From Pseudonocardia autotrophica (lineage in GTDB: Bacteria > Actinomycetota > Actinomycetes > Mycobacteriales > Pseudonocardiaceae): a DNA stretch of 64,000 nt. Positions 8,800-16,843 of this stretch are shown piece after piece. The notes under the pieces are model-generated. The model was given only the letters and a program-made list of their open reading frames with translations. It was not told the DNA's origin and ran no database searches. Position 1 is the first letter of the stretch, and every line of letters begins with the position of its first letter. A program made the position numbers and the translations under genes. The stretch lies in NCBI RefSeq assembly GCF_003945385.1, contig NZ_AP018920.1, positions 310,001 to 374,000 on the forward strand. Reading direction: 5' to 3'.

Positions 8800-9599
8800 C
8801 CGGCGTGCGGAGCGTGGCGCAGCGGCTCGGCGAGATCCGCGAGCAGGGCCGGGCGGCGCTGATCGGCTACCTGCCGGTCGGCTACCCGGACGTCGCCGGA
8901 TCGGTCGAGGCGATGCAGGCGATGATCGAGGGCGGCGTCGACCTCGCCGAGGTCGGGCTGCCGTACTCCGATCCGCTGATGGACGGCCCGGTCATCCAGC
9001 GCGCCACCCAGCAGGCGCTGGACAACGGCGCCCGTAGCCGGGACGCGTTCACCGCCGTCCGCGGGGTGGTCGAGGCCGGAGCGCCGGCCGTCGTCATGAC
9101 GTACTGGAACCTGATCGACCGCTACGGCATCGAGCGGTTCTCCGCCGACCTGGCCGCTGCGGGCGGCTCCGGGCTGATCACCCCGGATCTGCTGCCCGAC
9201 GACGCCCAGGAGTGGCTCGACGCCTCCGACCGGCACGGCCTGGACCGGATCTTCCTGGTCGCCCAGACGACGACGCCGGAGCGGATGGCGCTCACCGCCC
9301 GGGCCAGCCGTGGCTTCCTCTACGCGGCGTCGCTGATGGGGGTCACCGGGGTCCGCTCGGTCGGTGTCGAGGCCCGCGAGCTGGTGGCCCGCGTCCGCGA
9401 GGTCGCGACGCTGCCGGTCTGCGTCGGCCTGGGTGTGCGCACCGCCGAGCAGGCCGCCGACGTCGCCGGGTACGCCGACGGCGTCATCGTCGGGACGGCG
9501 TTCGTCCAGGCGCTGGAGTCCGGCGGCCCGTCCGCGGTGCGCGAGCTCGCGGCGGAGCTCGCCGAGGGTGTCCGTTCGGCTACCCCGGCGCCCGCCTGA
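8796..9599 (+). CDS. trpA: tryptophan synthase alpha chain
   Basis: 267-aa TIM-barrel enzyme that cleaves indole-3-glycerol phosphate to indole and glyceraldehyde 3-phosphate, channelling indole to TrpB. The catalytic Glu lies in [19 protein letters not shown] (with the catalytic Asp in [10 protein letters not shown]), followed by [20 protein letters not shown] and the phosphate-binding GVTGVRS and [15 protein letters not shown] segments. It is translationally coupled to trpB (ATGA). A strong stem-loop follows within 14 bases of the stop, closing the operon. Confidence 0.97.
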   Translation: MTGVRSVAQRLGEIREQGRAALIGYLPVGYPDVAGSVEAMQAMIEGGVDLAEVGLPYSDPLMDGPVIQRATQQALDNGARSRDAFTAVRGVVEAGAPAVVMTYWNLIDRYGIERFSADLAAAGGSGLITPDLLPDDAQEWLDASDRHGLDRIFLVAQTTTPERMALTARASRGFLYAASLMGVTGVRSVGVEARELVARVREVATLPVCVGLGVRTAEQAADVAGYADGVIVGTAFVQALESGGPSAVRELAAELAEGVRSATPAPA

Positions 9600-9612
9600 C
9601 GCACGGATCACC

Positions 9613-9640
9613 GGGCCCGTCTCGCATTCGAGGCGGGCCC
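9613..9640 (+). terminator. terminator after trpBA
   Basis: Arms 9613-9624 (GGGCCCGTCTCG) and 9629-9640 (CGAGGCGGGCCC) with loop CATT: 12-bp stem with one G-T pair, beginning 13 bases after the trpA stop. Confidence 0.75.
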
Positions 9641-9689
9641 GCCGGGTGTCCGGCACGGCTCGGCGGGGGACAGGGCGCTGACCGTCGGT

Positions 9690-9905
9690 GAACGGCGGTG
9701 CCTGAGAGTGAAGACTCCATCTGGACGGACGCCGGTACTCCGGGCGGCCTGATCGGTTGCCGTTCGCCGGACGGTGCCGCCCGGACGGCGGCGCGGTCTC
9801 TCAGGAAAGCAACCTCGGCGCCACACACTTCCTATGTTCGACGCTGCCGGTCGGCGGCCCGCTCCCCCCAGAGCCGCTCCGGTGGCCGGGAACCCCCGCC
9901 CGGCC
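9690..9905 (+). other. possible structured RNA leader of the redox operon
   Basis: The 290-base gap 9641-9930 holds no convincing long gene. CCTGAGAG at 9700-9707 can pair with CTCTCAGG at 9798-9805 to enclose a GC-rich domain. A second hairpin (GGCCGGG 9884-9890 with CCCGGCC 9899-9905) sits just before the first start codon at 9931. The segment CTCTCAGGAAAGCAACC and the ~60 bases after it resemble 16418-16490 beyond the other end of the operon. It does not match any riboswitch consensus I know well; the closest likeness, to the glycine aptamer's CUCUCAGGC element, lacks the rest of that fold. Transcription of the region is inferred. Confidence 0.35.
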
Positions 9906-9930
9906 CGCTCCCCGAACCGGAAGTGACCCG

Positions 9931-10155
9931 ATGAACCACCCAGGTCCCCTGCTGCCCGGACGTGTGCCCGACGTCCGCGCGACCGTAGCGGGTCGATCCC
10001 CGCGTGTCGCCCCGTCCCGTCCGCGCACCGCGCACCCGCGGGCCGTCCGGGCCCGCGTGGGCGTCCGTGTCGTCCGGTCCCGCACCGGGCATCCGCGTCC
10101 GGCCCGGCCGAGCGCACTCGCCACGACCGCCGGGCGCGTGCCCGGCACGCCGTGA
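9931..10155 (+). CDS. small arginine-rich ORF at head of redox operon
   Basis: Possible 74-aa, very basic protein (about 18 Arg) beginning MNHPGPLLPGRVPDVRA. The ATG at 9931 follows CCGGAAG at a suitable distance, and the stop overlaps the next gene's GTG by 4 bases (GTGA), which supports coupled translation. No domain is recognised. It could be a leader ORF that couples ribosomes to the flavocytochrome gene rather than a functional protein, or a chance frame in high-GC DNA. Confidence 0.4.
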   Translation: MNHPGPLLPGRVPDVRATVAGRSPRVAPSRPRTAHPRAVRARVGVRVVRSRTGHPRPARPSALATTAGRVPGTP

Positions 10156-11537
10156 GCCGCCCGGTCCCGCAGCAGGCCACCGCACCCGTCCGGCGCGACG
10201 ATCCCGCAGCCGACGCGTGGCTGGCGCACCGCCGTGCCCGCCTGATCTGGGGTTCCGTGCTGGTCACGGCCCTGGTCGGGCCGTCGGTGATCTGGATGCT
10301 GCGCTCCGGTCCGCAGCCGCTGCTGCACCAGATGTCGGTGCTCACCGGGCTGCTCGCGCTGTCCGCGCTGGTCGTCGTCGCGGTGCTGCCGTCCCGGGTA
10401 CGTGGCCTGTCCGGTGCGCTCGGGCTGGAGACACTGCTCGGTCTGCACCGCAAGCTGGGGATGCTGGCCGGTGCGCTCGTCGCGCTGCACCTGGCGTGCG
10501 TGGTCGCCGACCACCCGGAGCGGGTCTGGCTGCTCGTCCCGATGTCGGCACCGGCCCGCGGACAGGCCGCCACGATCGGGACCATCGCGATCGCGGTGCT
10601 GCTGCTGTTCGCGGTGCGCGGGGTCCGCTCCGGCACGCACGAGGTGTGGCGGTGGGTGCACCTGAGCCTGGCCGCGCTCGTCGTCGGAGCCTCGTCGCTG
10701 CACGTGCTGTGGCTGAACAACCTGGTGACCGACGCCGTGATGGGCCCGGTGCTGGGGACCCTCGGCCTGCTCCTGGTCGCGGTGCTCCTGATCCGCTGGG
10801 GTGCGCGTGCGGTCGGCGACGCCGGCGAGTTCCGGGTACACGTCGTGCGGCCGGAGAGCGCAACGGTGTCGACGCTGGTGCTGCAGCGGCGCGGGCGGCA
10901 CTCCGGGCCCTGGTTCCGGCCCGGCCAGTTCGCCTGGCTGCGGCTGGAGCGGATGTCGGTCGAGGAGCACCCGTTCACGATCGCCTCGTCCGCGGTGGAC
11001 GGCGGCCGGGTCGAGTTCACCGTCCGGCACACCGGTGACTTCGCCTCCCGGCTGCGCGAGCTGCGTCGCGGCGAACCGGTGTGGGTGGACGGTCCGTACG
11101 GTTCCTTCACCCCCGACGCCGTGCCCTCGACCGGATTGGTCCTGATCGCCGGTGGCGTCGGGATCACGCCGATGATGAGCATGCTGCGCACCGCGGCGGA
11201 TCGCGGTGACCGACGCCCGTACCGGCTCGTGGTGCACGCCCGTGACCGCGCCGACCTGTTGTTCCGGGCCGAGCTCGCGCACCTGCGGACCCTGCTCGAC
11301 CTGCAGGTCACCGAGGTCCTGCGCCGTCCGTCGCGGGACTGGGCCGGCGCCACCGGGCCGATCGACACCGCACTGTTGTCGGCGGTGCTGACCGATCTGG
11401 ACGGCGCCGGTGGCACCTGCCGGCACGACTACTTCATCTGCGGTCGTCCGCAGCTGGTGTCCGACGTGCTGGACACCCTGCACTCGCTCGGCGTCCCGGA
11501 GGACCGGGTGCACACCGAGCAGTTCGCCCAGGTCTGA
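10152..11537 (+). CDS. ferric-reductase-like transmembrane flavocytochrome (NOX/FRE type)
   Basis: 461-aa membrane protein expected to carry electrons from cytosolic NAD(P)H through FAD to membrane hemes. Residues about 30-220 hold six hydrophobic helices with histidines in LGLHRKLGMLAGALVALHL and WRWVHLSLAALVVGASSLHVLW, spaced like the bis-heme ligands of ferric reductases. Residues about 235-340 form an FAD domain with the HPFTIAS motif. From about 345 follow an NAD-binding domain with GGVGITPMMSML and the terminal FICGRPQLV and TEQFAQV segments. It is the first well-supported gene of an operon running to the Rieske protein at 16309. Confidence 0.88.
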   Translation: MSRPVPQQATAPVRRDDPAADAWLAHRRARLIWGSVLVTALVGPSVIWMLRSGPQPLLHQMSVLTGLLALSALVVVAVLPSRVRGLSGALGLETLLGLHRKLGMLAGALVALHLACVVADHPERVWLLVPMSAPARGQAATIGTIAIAVLLLFAVRGVRSGTHEVWRWVHLSLAALVVGASSLHVLWLNNLVTDAVMGPVLGTLGLLLVAVLLIRWGARAVGDAGEFRVHVVRPESATVSTLVLQRRGRHSGPWFRPGQFAWLRLERMSVEEHPFTIASSAVDGGRVEFTVRHTGDFASRLRELRRGEPVWVDGPYGSFTPDAVPSTGLVLIAGGVGITPMMSMLRTAADRGDRRPYRLVVHARDRADLLFRAELAHLRTLLDLQVTEVLRRPSRDWAGATGPIDTALLSAVLTDLDGAGGTCRHDYFICGRPQLVSDVLDTLHSLGVPEDRVHTEQFAQV

Positions 11538-11556
11538 GAAACACGAGGAGAAGCTG

Positions 11557-12969
11557 ATGTCCCGCCGGATTCCCGGCCCGCTTCGCTGGTCGATCCTGGT
11601 CGCGCTGGCCGGTGTCGTCGTCGTCGCGGTGGCCCAGTCGTGGGTCGCCGCCGCACCGTTCGCCGCCGCCCAGGGGTGGACCCAGACCCAGTGGGGCCCA
11701 CTCGGCCCCGCCGATCGCGACCTGCTGGAGAAGGTCCGACTCGCCGGCCTGTGGGAGGCACCGACCGGGCAGCAGGGCGAGCAGCAGGCCAGCTCGCCCG
11801 CCGTCCGGGAGGTCGCCCGCAAGCTCGGCGTCGAGCACCACGATCTCGACGCGGAGGTCCGTACGGTCGCCGAGCAGCTCGGTGTCGCGCTCCCCAGCCG
11901 CCCGAACGACCAGCAGATCGGCTGGATGAACGATCTGACGGCGCGCACCGGAACCGACTACGACCGGCAGTTCGTGCAGGTCCTGCGGGCCGCGCACGGC
12001 AGCGTCCTGCCGGTGATCACCGAGGTCCGGGTCGGCACCCGCAACGAGCTGATGCGTCAGTTCGCGACCGAGGCCGACACCTACGTCACCCGGCACATCG
12101 GTTACCTGGAGTCGACCGGCCTGGTCGACTACGACGCGCTGCCGGCGCCGCCGCTGCCGGACAGCGCGCGGACGGCGTCCGACCTGGTCGTCCCGGGTCT
12201 CGTGGTCGGGGTGGCGCTGCTCGCCGCCGGTGGGCTGCTGATGACGCTGTACCGGCGGGGCCGTCCGGCCGGGGCGTCCGCGCTGGCCGAGGTGTCCCGG
12301 CTGCTCCCGGCGGGTGCGGGCATCCCGCGGCCGCGGCGGGCCCGGGACGACGGCGCGGCGCCGGCACGGGCCGCGCTCGCTGTCGGCCCGCCCGACCCAT
12401 GGGACGAGCTCGCCCGCGCCCCCCAGGTGCGCCCGCGGACCGACGACGGCCCGGCGCACGCCGCCCGGCCGGACGACACGGTCACCGGCCTGCTCGAGCC
12501 GGATCCGTACCGGACCGTGGGGCGGCAGGACACGAACCCCGAGCTGCTCGCCGGGGACCCGGACGGCTACCCGGTGGGCTCGTCCGCCGGGAGCCGGTAC
12601 GGACCGGACGGTTACGCCCCGGACCCGCTCGCCGAGGACCCCGACGGTTCCCCGCCGGGCCCGTCCGCCGGGAGCCGGTACGGCCCGGACGACCACGCCG
12701 CGGACCTGTTCGCCCCGGACCCGTACGACCCGGAGGCGCAGGACGCCCGGTACCCGGATGCCTACGACACGGACCCGCCCGACACGGACCCGCCCGACCC
12801 GGATCCGCTGCGCACCGGCGCCTCCGGTGCGCATCCCCTCGATCCCGACCAGGACGCCCACCCGTCCGGCCCCGACGCCCGCGAACGTGATCACGCGTTC
12901 GGCCGCCGCGGGTCCCGATCCACCGGCTCGCACCGCGACCGGACCTCCCCGAGGAGTCGTCACCGATGA
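11557..12969 (+). CDS. DUF4142 membrane protein with long acidic repeat tail
   Basis: 470-aa protein. It has an N-terminal signal/anchor (about residues 10-35), then a ferritin-like helical DUF4142 domain (about 45-190) beginning WGPLGPADRDLLEKVRLAGL and containing VREVARKLGVEHHDLDAEV and HGSVLPVITEVR. A second membrane helix lies near 210-230 (VVPGLVVGVALLAAGGLL), so the conserved domain is probably outside and the tail inside. The last ~180 residues are Pro/Asp/Gly-rich and include two exact-length 27-residue repeats (12556-12717). The ATG at 11557 follows GAGGAG. DUF4142 function is not established; its His/Glu-rich helices could bind metal. The stop overlaps the next start by four bases. 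Confidence 0.8.
   Translation: MSRRIPGPLRWSILVALAGVVVVAVAQSWVAAAPFAAAQGWTQTQWGPLGPADRDLLEKVRLAGLWEAPTGQQGEQQASSPAVREVARKLGVEHHDLDAEVRTVAEQLGVALPSRPNDQQIGWMNDLTARTGTDYDRQFVQVLRAAHGSVLPVITEVRVGTRNELMRQFATEADTYVTRHIGYLESTGLVDYDALPAPPLPDSARTASDLVVPGLVVGVALLAAGGLLMTLYRRGRPAGASALAEVSRLLPAGAGIPRPRRARDDGAAPARAALAVGPPDPWDELARAPQVRPRTDDGPAHAARPDDTVTGLLEPDPYRTVGRQDTNPELLAGDPDGYPVGSSAGSRYGPDGYAPDPLAEDPDGSPPGPSAGSRYGPDDHAADLFAPDPYDPEAQDARYPDAYDTDPPDTDPPDPDPLRTGASGAHPLDPDQDAHPSGPDARERDHAFGRRGSRSTGSHRDRTSPRSRHR
12556..12717 (+). repeat. two tandem 81-bp repeats coding 27-residue units
   Basis: In-frame units 12556-12636 and 12637-12717 encode DPDGYPVGSSAGSRYGPDGY... and DPDGSPPGPSAGSRYGPDDH.... The nucleotide core CGTCCGCCGGGAGCCGGTACGG is repeated at 12581 and 12662. 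A decayed third unit (PDPYDPEAQDARYPDAYD) follows. Confidence 0.85.
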
Positions 12970-13940
12970 GCCCGTCCACCACCAACCGCCGCCGAGTGGC
13001 CGCGGCCGCCGCCTTCGTCGCCTGTCTGCTCGTCGCCGGACCCGCCGCCTACGCGGCGGGTGCCGCGACCGCCGACCGGGACGGCCCGGCCGCCGAGAAC
13101 ATCGCCGAGTCGCTCACCGGGACCGGGCTCACCGGCTCCGGATCGGGCTCCGGCTCGACATCGGGCGGCCACGACCACGGGACGTCGTCGTCGCCGGGGC
13201 AGGGCTCCGGCACCGAGGACGACTCCGACGGCACCGGCGGCTCCGGCACCGATGGCACAGACGGCTCGGACGGCTCCGGCTCCGGTGACGCCCCGGCCGA
13301 GGGGCAGGACCAGGCCCCGGACGGCCAGGACGACGGCAACGGCCAGGACGACGACGCCGGCAACAACGACGGCCCCGACCAGGACGCCGCGGAGGCGCTG
13401 GAGATCCTCGCGTCCGACTGCTCCGCAAGCCGGCTCACCCCGCACAACGGCTTCCAGGAGGCGCCGCGCTGCGTGGGCACGGCGTTCGGTGAGGTCGCCG
13501 ATGCCGAGCGCAGCCCGTCGCTGCTGATCACCGAGGCACCGGACCAGGTCGCCCCGGGCGAGGCGTTCTCGCTGACCGTGAGCACCCGGAACCTGGTCCG
13601 GGACCGGTTCCTGCCCGCCGCACAGGGCGGCTACTACGTCGAGTCGTCGCTGCTCGACGGCCAGGGTCTGCAGCGCGGCCACTTCCACACCGCCTGCCGG
13701 ATCCTGTCGAACCCCGCAGAGGCCCCCGACTCCGCCCCCGACCCGCTGTTCTTCGAGGCCACCGAGGACGGTGGCGGCGGCGACACCCCGGACAGCGTCA
13801 CCATCGAGGTCCCCGGGTTCGACCAGGCCGGCGAGCTGCAGTGCTCGTCGTGGGCCGGCGACGGCTCGCACCGCACGCCGATGATGCAGCGGGCCAACCA
13901 GACCCCCGCGTTCGACTCGGTCCGGATCGAGGTGGGCTGA
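12966..13940 (+). CDS. exported protein of unknown function with low-complexity linker
   Basis: 324-aa protein. A signal peptide (RRRVAAAAAFVACLLVAGPAAYAAG, residues 9-33) leads into about 80 residues of Gly/Ser/Asp repeats. A globular domain from about residue 140 follows, with conserved-looking SASRLTPHNGFQEAPRC, RNLVRDRFLPAAQGGYYVES, LQRGHFHTACRIL and QCSSWAGDGSHR. Two cysteine pairs (ASDC/APRC, HTAC/LQCSS) suggest disulfides outside the cell. I recall similar proteins in other actinobacteria but no assigned function. It overlaps the DUF4142 gene by 4 bases and is followed after one base by another exported protein, so it is probably part of the same envelope complex. Confidence 0.7.
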   Translation: MSPSTTNRRRVAAAAAFVACLLVAGPAAYAAGAATADRDGPAAENIAESLTGTGLTGSGSGSGSTSGGHDHGTSSSPGQGSGTEDDSDGTGGSGTDGTDGSDGSGSGDAPAEGQDQAPDGQDDGNGQDDDAGNNDGPDQDAAEALEILASDCSASRLTPHNGFQEAPRCVGTAFGEVADAERSPSLLITEAPDQVAPGEAFSLTVSTRNLVRDRFLPAAQGGYYVESSLLDGQGLQRGHFHTACRILSNPAEAPDSAPDPLFFEATEDGGGGDTPDSVTIEVPGFDQAGELQCSSWAGDGSHRTPMMQRANQTPAFDSVRIEVG

Positions 13941-13941
13941 C

Positions 13942-14529
13942 ATGCGGATCACCGGACCGTTGCTGACGCTGGCCGCGGTGGCCGCCGTCGGTGCCGGGGT
14001 GGCGACCGCGAACGTCGTCCTGACCGCCCCGCCCGAGGAACCGGTCGCCGTCGAACAGGCCACCGGTGCGCTCGCACTCGGCTCGCCGCTGCCCGAAGCC
14101 GCACCGGCCGCCCCGGTCCACTACGCGGGATGGTCGGCGGACCGCGAGGTCAGCGTGGACATCATGGTTGAGGACGGCCTGGCGAAGGCCTACGTCTGCG
14201 ACGACGCGAACATCGAGTCGTGGACGAAGGGCCCGGTCGCCCAGGACGGCCCCACCCGGCTGACCGCCGCCGACGGCAGCCTCGTCGAATACACCGTGCA
14301 GGACGGCATCGCCACCGGCACCGCCGCGACCGGCGGCCGGACCTGGGAGTTCACCGCGACCGTGGCTCCGGTCGGCACCGAGCCGCCGACCCCGGCCTCG
14401 TCCGGCACCGAGGCCCCAGCCGCACCAGCCGCCCCGGTCTCGCCGGCAGCACCGGCCGCGCCGGCCGAACCCGCTGCTCCCGCCCCGGAAGCGGTGACCG
14501 GCGGCGGTTACGGCGGGGGCGGGTACTGA
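13942..14529 (+). CDS. small exported protein with Pro/Ala-rich tail
   Basis: 195-aa protein with signal peptide LLTLAAVAAVGAGVATANVV. A short beta-rich domain runs about residues 50-145 (HYAGWSADREVSVDIMVEDGLAKAYVCDDANIESW, with repeated YTVQDGIATGTA/WEFTATV strands), followed by a Pro/Ala linker ending GGGYGGGGY. The domain resembles small extracytoplasmic sensor or scaffold domains, but I cannot name a family. The stop overlaps the next ATG by one base (TGATG). Confidence 0.65.
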   Translation: MRITGPLLTLAAVAAVGAGVATANVVLTAPPEEPVAVEQATGALALGSPLPEAAPAAPVHYAGWSADREVSVDIMVEDGLAKAYVCDDANIESWTKGPVAQDGPTRLTAADGSLVEYTVQDGIATGTAATGGRTWEFTATVAPVGTEPPTPASSGTEAPAAPAAPVSPAAPAAPAEPAAPAPEAVTGGGYGGGGY

Positions 14530-15632
14530 TGGCGCGCGGCGCGCGGCATGCCGATCGCGAGACCACCGATCCGTTCGGCTTCGCCCCCCTCGTCCCGCCT
14601 CAGCGGAGCCCGGAGGCCAGCGGTGGCTCGGCCCCGGGCTTCCCGCACCCGCGGACTCCGGAAACCGGCGGTCACTCCGGTCCGGGCGTCCCCGCCCCGC
14701 GGGAGTGGCTCGAACCGGCGCCCGGCCGGCGTCGCCCGCCACGCGCCGCCTGGCCCGATCCCGCCCGTGACGACCGGTGGTCCCCCGGCCCGCCGGACGA
14801 CGCCGATCGCTGGGCGGGTACCGCCGAGCGGCGGCGCGTGAGCGTCCCGGCGGAGCTCTTCGAACCGCAGGTCCGGAGCGCTCCACCGGGATACCCGGCC
14901 GACGACCGCGCCGACCCGCGGATCCGGACGGGGGAGCAGGAACCGGTCGGGGACCCGCCGCGCCGCCCGGTGCGGGACGCCGGAGCCGTCGCGCCCGGCC
15001 GCCCGCCCCGGGACGCCGGCACCGAGCGGTCCCCGGCCGGGACCGGTGCCCGGCGGCGCGCGGCCACCGCCGGGCACCGGGGGAGCCCCGCGGACCTGAC
15101 TGAACGGGCCGGACCGTCGCTGCGCGCGGTGATCCTCCCGGTGGTGATCGGGTCGCTGGTCGCGGTCGCGCTCGGCGTGTGGGCCCGCCAGCACGAGGGG
15201 ACCGGGGTCGCGGTGAACCTCGCCGGGTTCTCCAGCGGTGCCGCGGCGAAGGCGTGGCTCGGCTCCGCGGCCCTGCTGCTGGCGATCCTGCAGGGCGTCA
15301 CCGGCCGGATGCTGCGCCGCGGTTACGCCGACCCGTCGGTCGGGACCGTGCACCGGTGGTCCGGCCGGATCGCGGTGCTGGTGACCGTCCCGGTCGCCGC
15401 GCAGTGCCTGTACGCGTTCGGCTGGTCCGGCGCGACCCCGTCGGTGCTGTTGCACTCGGTGCTCGGCTGCGTGTTCTACGGCGCCTTCGTCACCAAGATG
15501 CTGCTCCTGCACCGGCGCGGGGTGCCCAGCTGGGTGCTCGGCGTCGCCGGCGGTGTGCTGCTCGCCGTACTGGCCGGGGTGTGGCTCACCTCCGCGCTGT
15601 GGTTCTTCACCGGCCAGGGCCTCGTGTTCTGA
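14529..15632 (+). CDS. DUF6529-like four-helix membrane protein with disordered N-terminus
   Basis: 367 aa. Residues 1-185 are Pro/Arg/Gly-rich and look disordered. The C-terminal ~165 residues hold a membrane domain with helices near RAVILPVVIGSLVAVALGVW, AWLGSAALLLAILQGVTG, IAVLVTVPVAAQCLYAFGW, SVLGCVFYGAFVTKMLLL and GVLLAVLAGVWLTSALW. Histidines in VGTVHRWSGR, VLLHSVLG and LLLHRRG lie at helix ends, where b-type heme could be bound. That reading matches DUF6529 family members beside Rieske genes and is inference. Its place between the flavocytochrome and the Rieske protein suggests an electron relay in the membrane. Confidence 0.65.
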   Translation: MARGARHADRETTDPFGFAPLVPPQRSPEASGGSAPGFPHPRTPETGGHSGPGVPAPREWLEPAPGRRRPPRAAWPDPARDDRWSPGPPDDADRWAGTAERRRVSVPAELFEPQVRSAPPGYPADDRADPRIRTGEQEPVGDPPRRPVRDAGAVAPGRPPRDAGTERSPAGTGARRRAATAGHRGSPADLTERAGPSLRAVILPVVIGSLVAVALGVWARQHEGTGVAVNLAGFSSGAAAKAWLGSAALLLAILQGVTGRMLRRGYADPSVGTVHRWSGRIAVLVTVPVAAQCLYAFGWSGATPSVLLHSVLGCVFYGAFVTKMLLLHRRGVPSWVLGVAGGVLLAVLAGVWLTSALWFFTGQGLVF

Positions 15633-15841
15633 GGCTGCCGACCTCCCGGATCCGCCCGGCCGCCCGGCCCGGGCTCCGGCCCCGGCCCGCCCGGCCCCGG
15701 CTCGTGATCCGGCTCCGAACCCGACCTCGACCCGGTCCCGACTCCGATACAGCCGGCCCCCGATACAGCTCCGACTCCGACTCCGACTCCGCCGACGACA
15801 CAGCCCCGATCCCGATCCTGATCCGCCCGAGGAGATCCCGC

Positions 15842-16309
15842 ATGCCCCCGATCACCCGCCGCAGGCTGTTCGCCGGCGTCGGCACCGCCGCAGCGGCGTG
15901 CTGCGCCGCGGGCTGTTCGACCTACGGCACGCCCCGAGCCGCCGGCCCGGCCGAGACCGGTGCTGGCCCGGCGCCGGCAGCAGCGGATCCCGCGGTCCCC
16001 TCGGCCGAGCCGCAGGCAGCCGAGCAGGGCATCGCCGCCGCGTCCGACATCCCGGTCGGCGGCGGCCGGGTGTTCGCCGAGGACGGCGTCGTCGTGACCC
16101 AGCCGCAGGCCGGGACGTTCGCCGCGTTCGACGCAACCTGTCCGCACGCCGGCTGCCTGGTCGACCAGGTCACCGACACCGGCATCAGCTGCCCCTGTCA
16201 CGGCAGCGTGTTCGACATCGACGGCGGTGCCCCGCTGGAGGGCCCGGCGGGCGCCCCGCTGGCGGCCCGCCCGGTCCGCGTCGAGAACGACCGGATCGTG
16301 CTGGCCTGA
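15842..16309 (+). CDS. exported Rieske [2Fe-2S] protein
   Basis: 155-aa protein. The N-terminus RRRLFAGVGTAAAACCAAGCS carries a twin-arginine-like start and a lipobox-like AAGC, so it is probably Tat-exported and lipid-anchored outside. After a Pro/Ala linker, the Rieske fold shows both cluster motifs: CPHAGC (about residue 100) and CPCHGSVFD (about 119), with two Cys and two His ligands. The start follows GAGGAG. It is the last gene of the redox operon and probably the external electron donor or acceptor. The 209 bases before it are low complexity (repeated TCCGAC and CCCGATCC) without a gene. Confidence 0.88.
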   Translation: MPPITRRRLFAGVGTAAAACCAAGCSTYGTPRAAGPAETGAGPAPAAADPAVPSAEPQAAEQGIAAASDIPVGGGRVFAEDGVVVTQPQAGTFAAFDATCPHAGCLVDQVTDTGISCPCHGSVFDIDGGAPLEGPAGAPLAARPVRVENDRIVLA

Positions 16310-16407
16310 ACGGTGATCCGCCTCGTGAGCGGTGATGCGGCGTCCGGCCGGTACCGGTGCGCCGAGGGGCCGAACGCCTACCCGCCCGCCGTCCCGCCGG
16401 ACCCGCT

Positions 16408-16500
16408 CGACGGAGCGGGCTCTCAGGAAGCGAACCCACCCCGCCACGACCTCGTAACGTCCTGCCCCGTCGGTGCCGCGACCCGCTCCCCGAACGGGGT
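16408..16500 (+). other. segment related to the 9790-9880 leader
   Basis: GCTCTCAGGAAGCGAACCC near 16418, then CGCCAC, a TCGTAACGT stretch, CCGTCGGTGCC and CGCTCCCC, follow the same order as GTCTCTCAGGAAAGCAACC, CGCCAC, TATGTTCGAC, CCGGTCGGCGGCC and CGCTCCCC at 9796-9870. The remainder of the 342-base gap 16310-16651 is GC-rich without a firm gene. An open frame from a GTG at 16313 runs through it into the small ORF at 16652, so this could instead be coding. Confidence 0.35.
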
Positions 16501-16592
16501 CGCGGCGGACACCGGCGCCGCCGTCCGGCGTTGCTCCCCGCCGCCGGACATTCCCCGGCAGGCGTCGTCGTCCCCGGTCGTGGCTCCGAACA

Positions 16593-16630
16593 CCCGCCGT
16601 GCCCGGGCCCTCGACCCCGGGCACGGCGGG
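16593..16630 (+). terminator. 15-bp stem-loop just ahead of a small ORF
   Basis: Perfect arms 16593-16607 (CCCGCCGTGCCCGGG) and 16616-16630 with an 8-base loop. It ends 12 bases before GGAGG and 21 before the GTG at 16652, so it may be the terminator of the redox operon or an attenuator for the small ORF. Confidence 0.55.
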
Positions 16631-16651
16631 ACCCGCACCCCCGGAGGAACC

Positions 16652-16834
16652 GTGCCCGGAAGCATCGCGCCCACCCGCACCGAGCCCGGCAGCGCTGTGC
16701 CCGACAGAGCTGTGCCCGACAGAGCTGTGCCTGCCGGCACCGAGCCCGAGACATCCCGCGAGCCGGAACACGACGGCACCGCCGGGAGCGGCGAACGCTG
16801 GATCGACCGGCTCGGTTGGGAGGAGGTCGTCTGA
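16652..16834 (+). CDS. small hypothetical protein
   Basis: 60-aa ORF starting MPGSIAPTRTEPGSAVP, with GGAGG four bases before the GTG. It contains a VPDRA duplication and ends in a more protein-like RWIDRLGWEEVV. No family is recognised. The frame is open upstream to 16313, so a 173-aa protein starting right after the Rieske gene cannot be excluded. It converges with the VWA gene at 16844 with 9 bases between stops. Confidence 0.4.
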   Translation: MPGSIAPTRTEPGSAVPDRAVPDRAVPAGTEPETSREPEHDGTAGSGERWIDRLGWEEVV

Positions 16835-16843
16835 TCGGCGCGG

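Noticed and set aside
9690..9810. Glycine riboswitch upstream of the redox operon
   Set aside because: CUCUCAGG and a complementary GAGAG are present, but the GCCGAAGGRGCAA core and a second aptamer are absent, and no glycine gene follows.
12530..12780. CRISPR-like or minisatellite array
   Set aside because: The repeats are 81 bp, in frame and translated as 27-residue units of the DUF4142 protein tail; there are no spacers.
15660..15840. Short repeats as a recombination or origin element before the Rieske gene
   Set aside because: Only low-complexity TCCGAC/CCCGAT runs with no DnaA boxes or defined ends.
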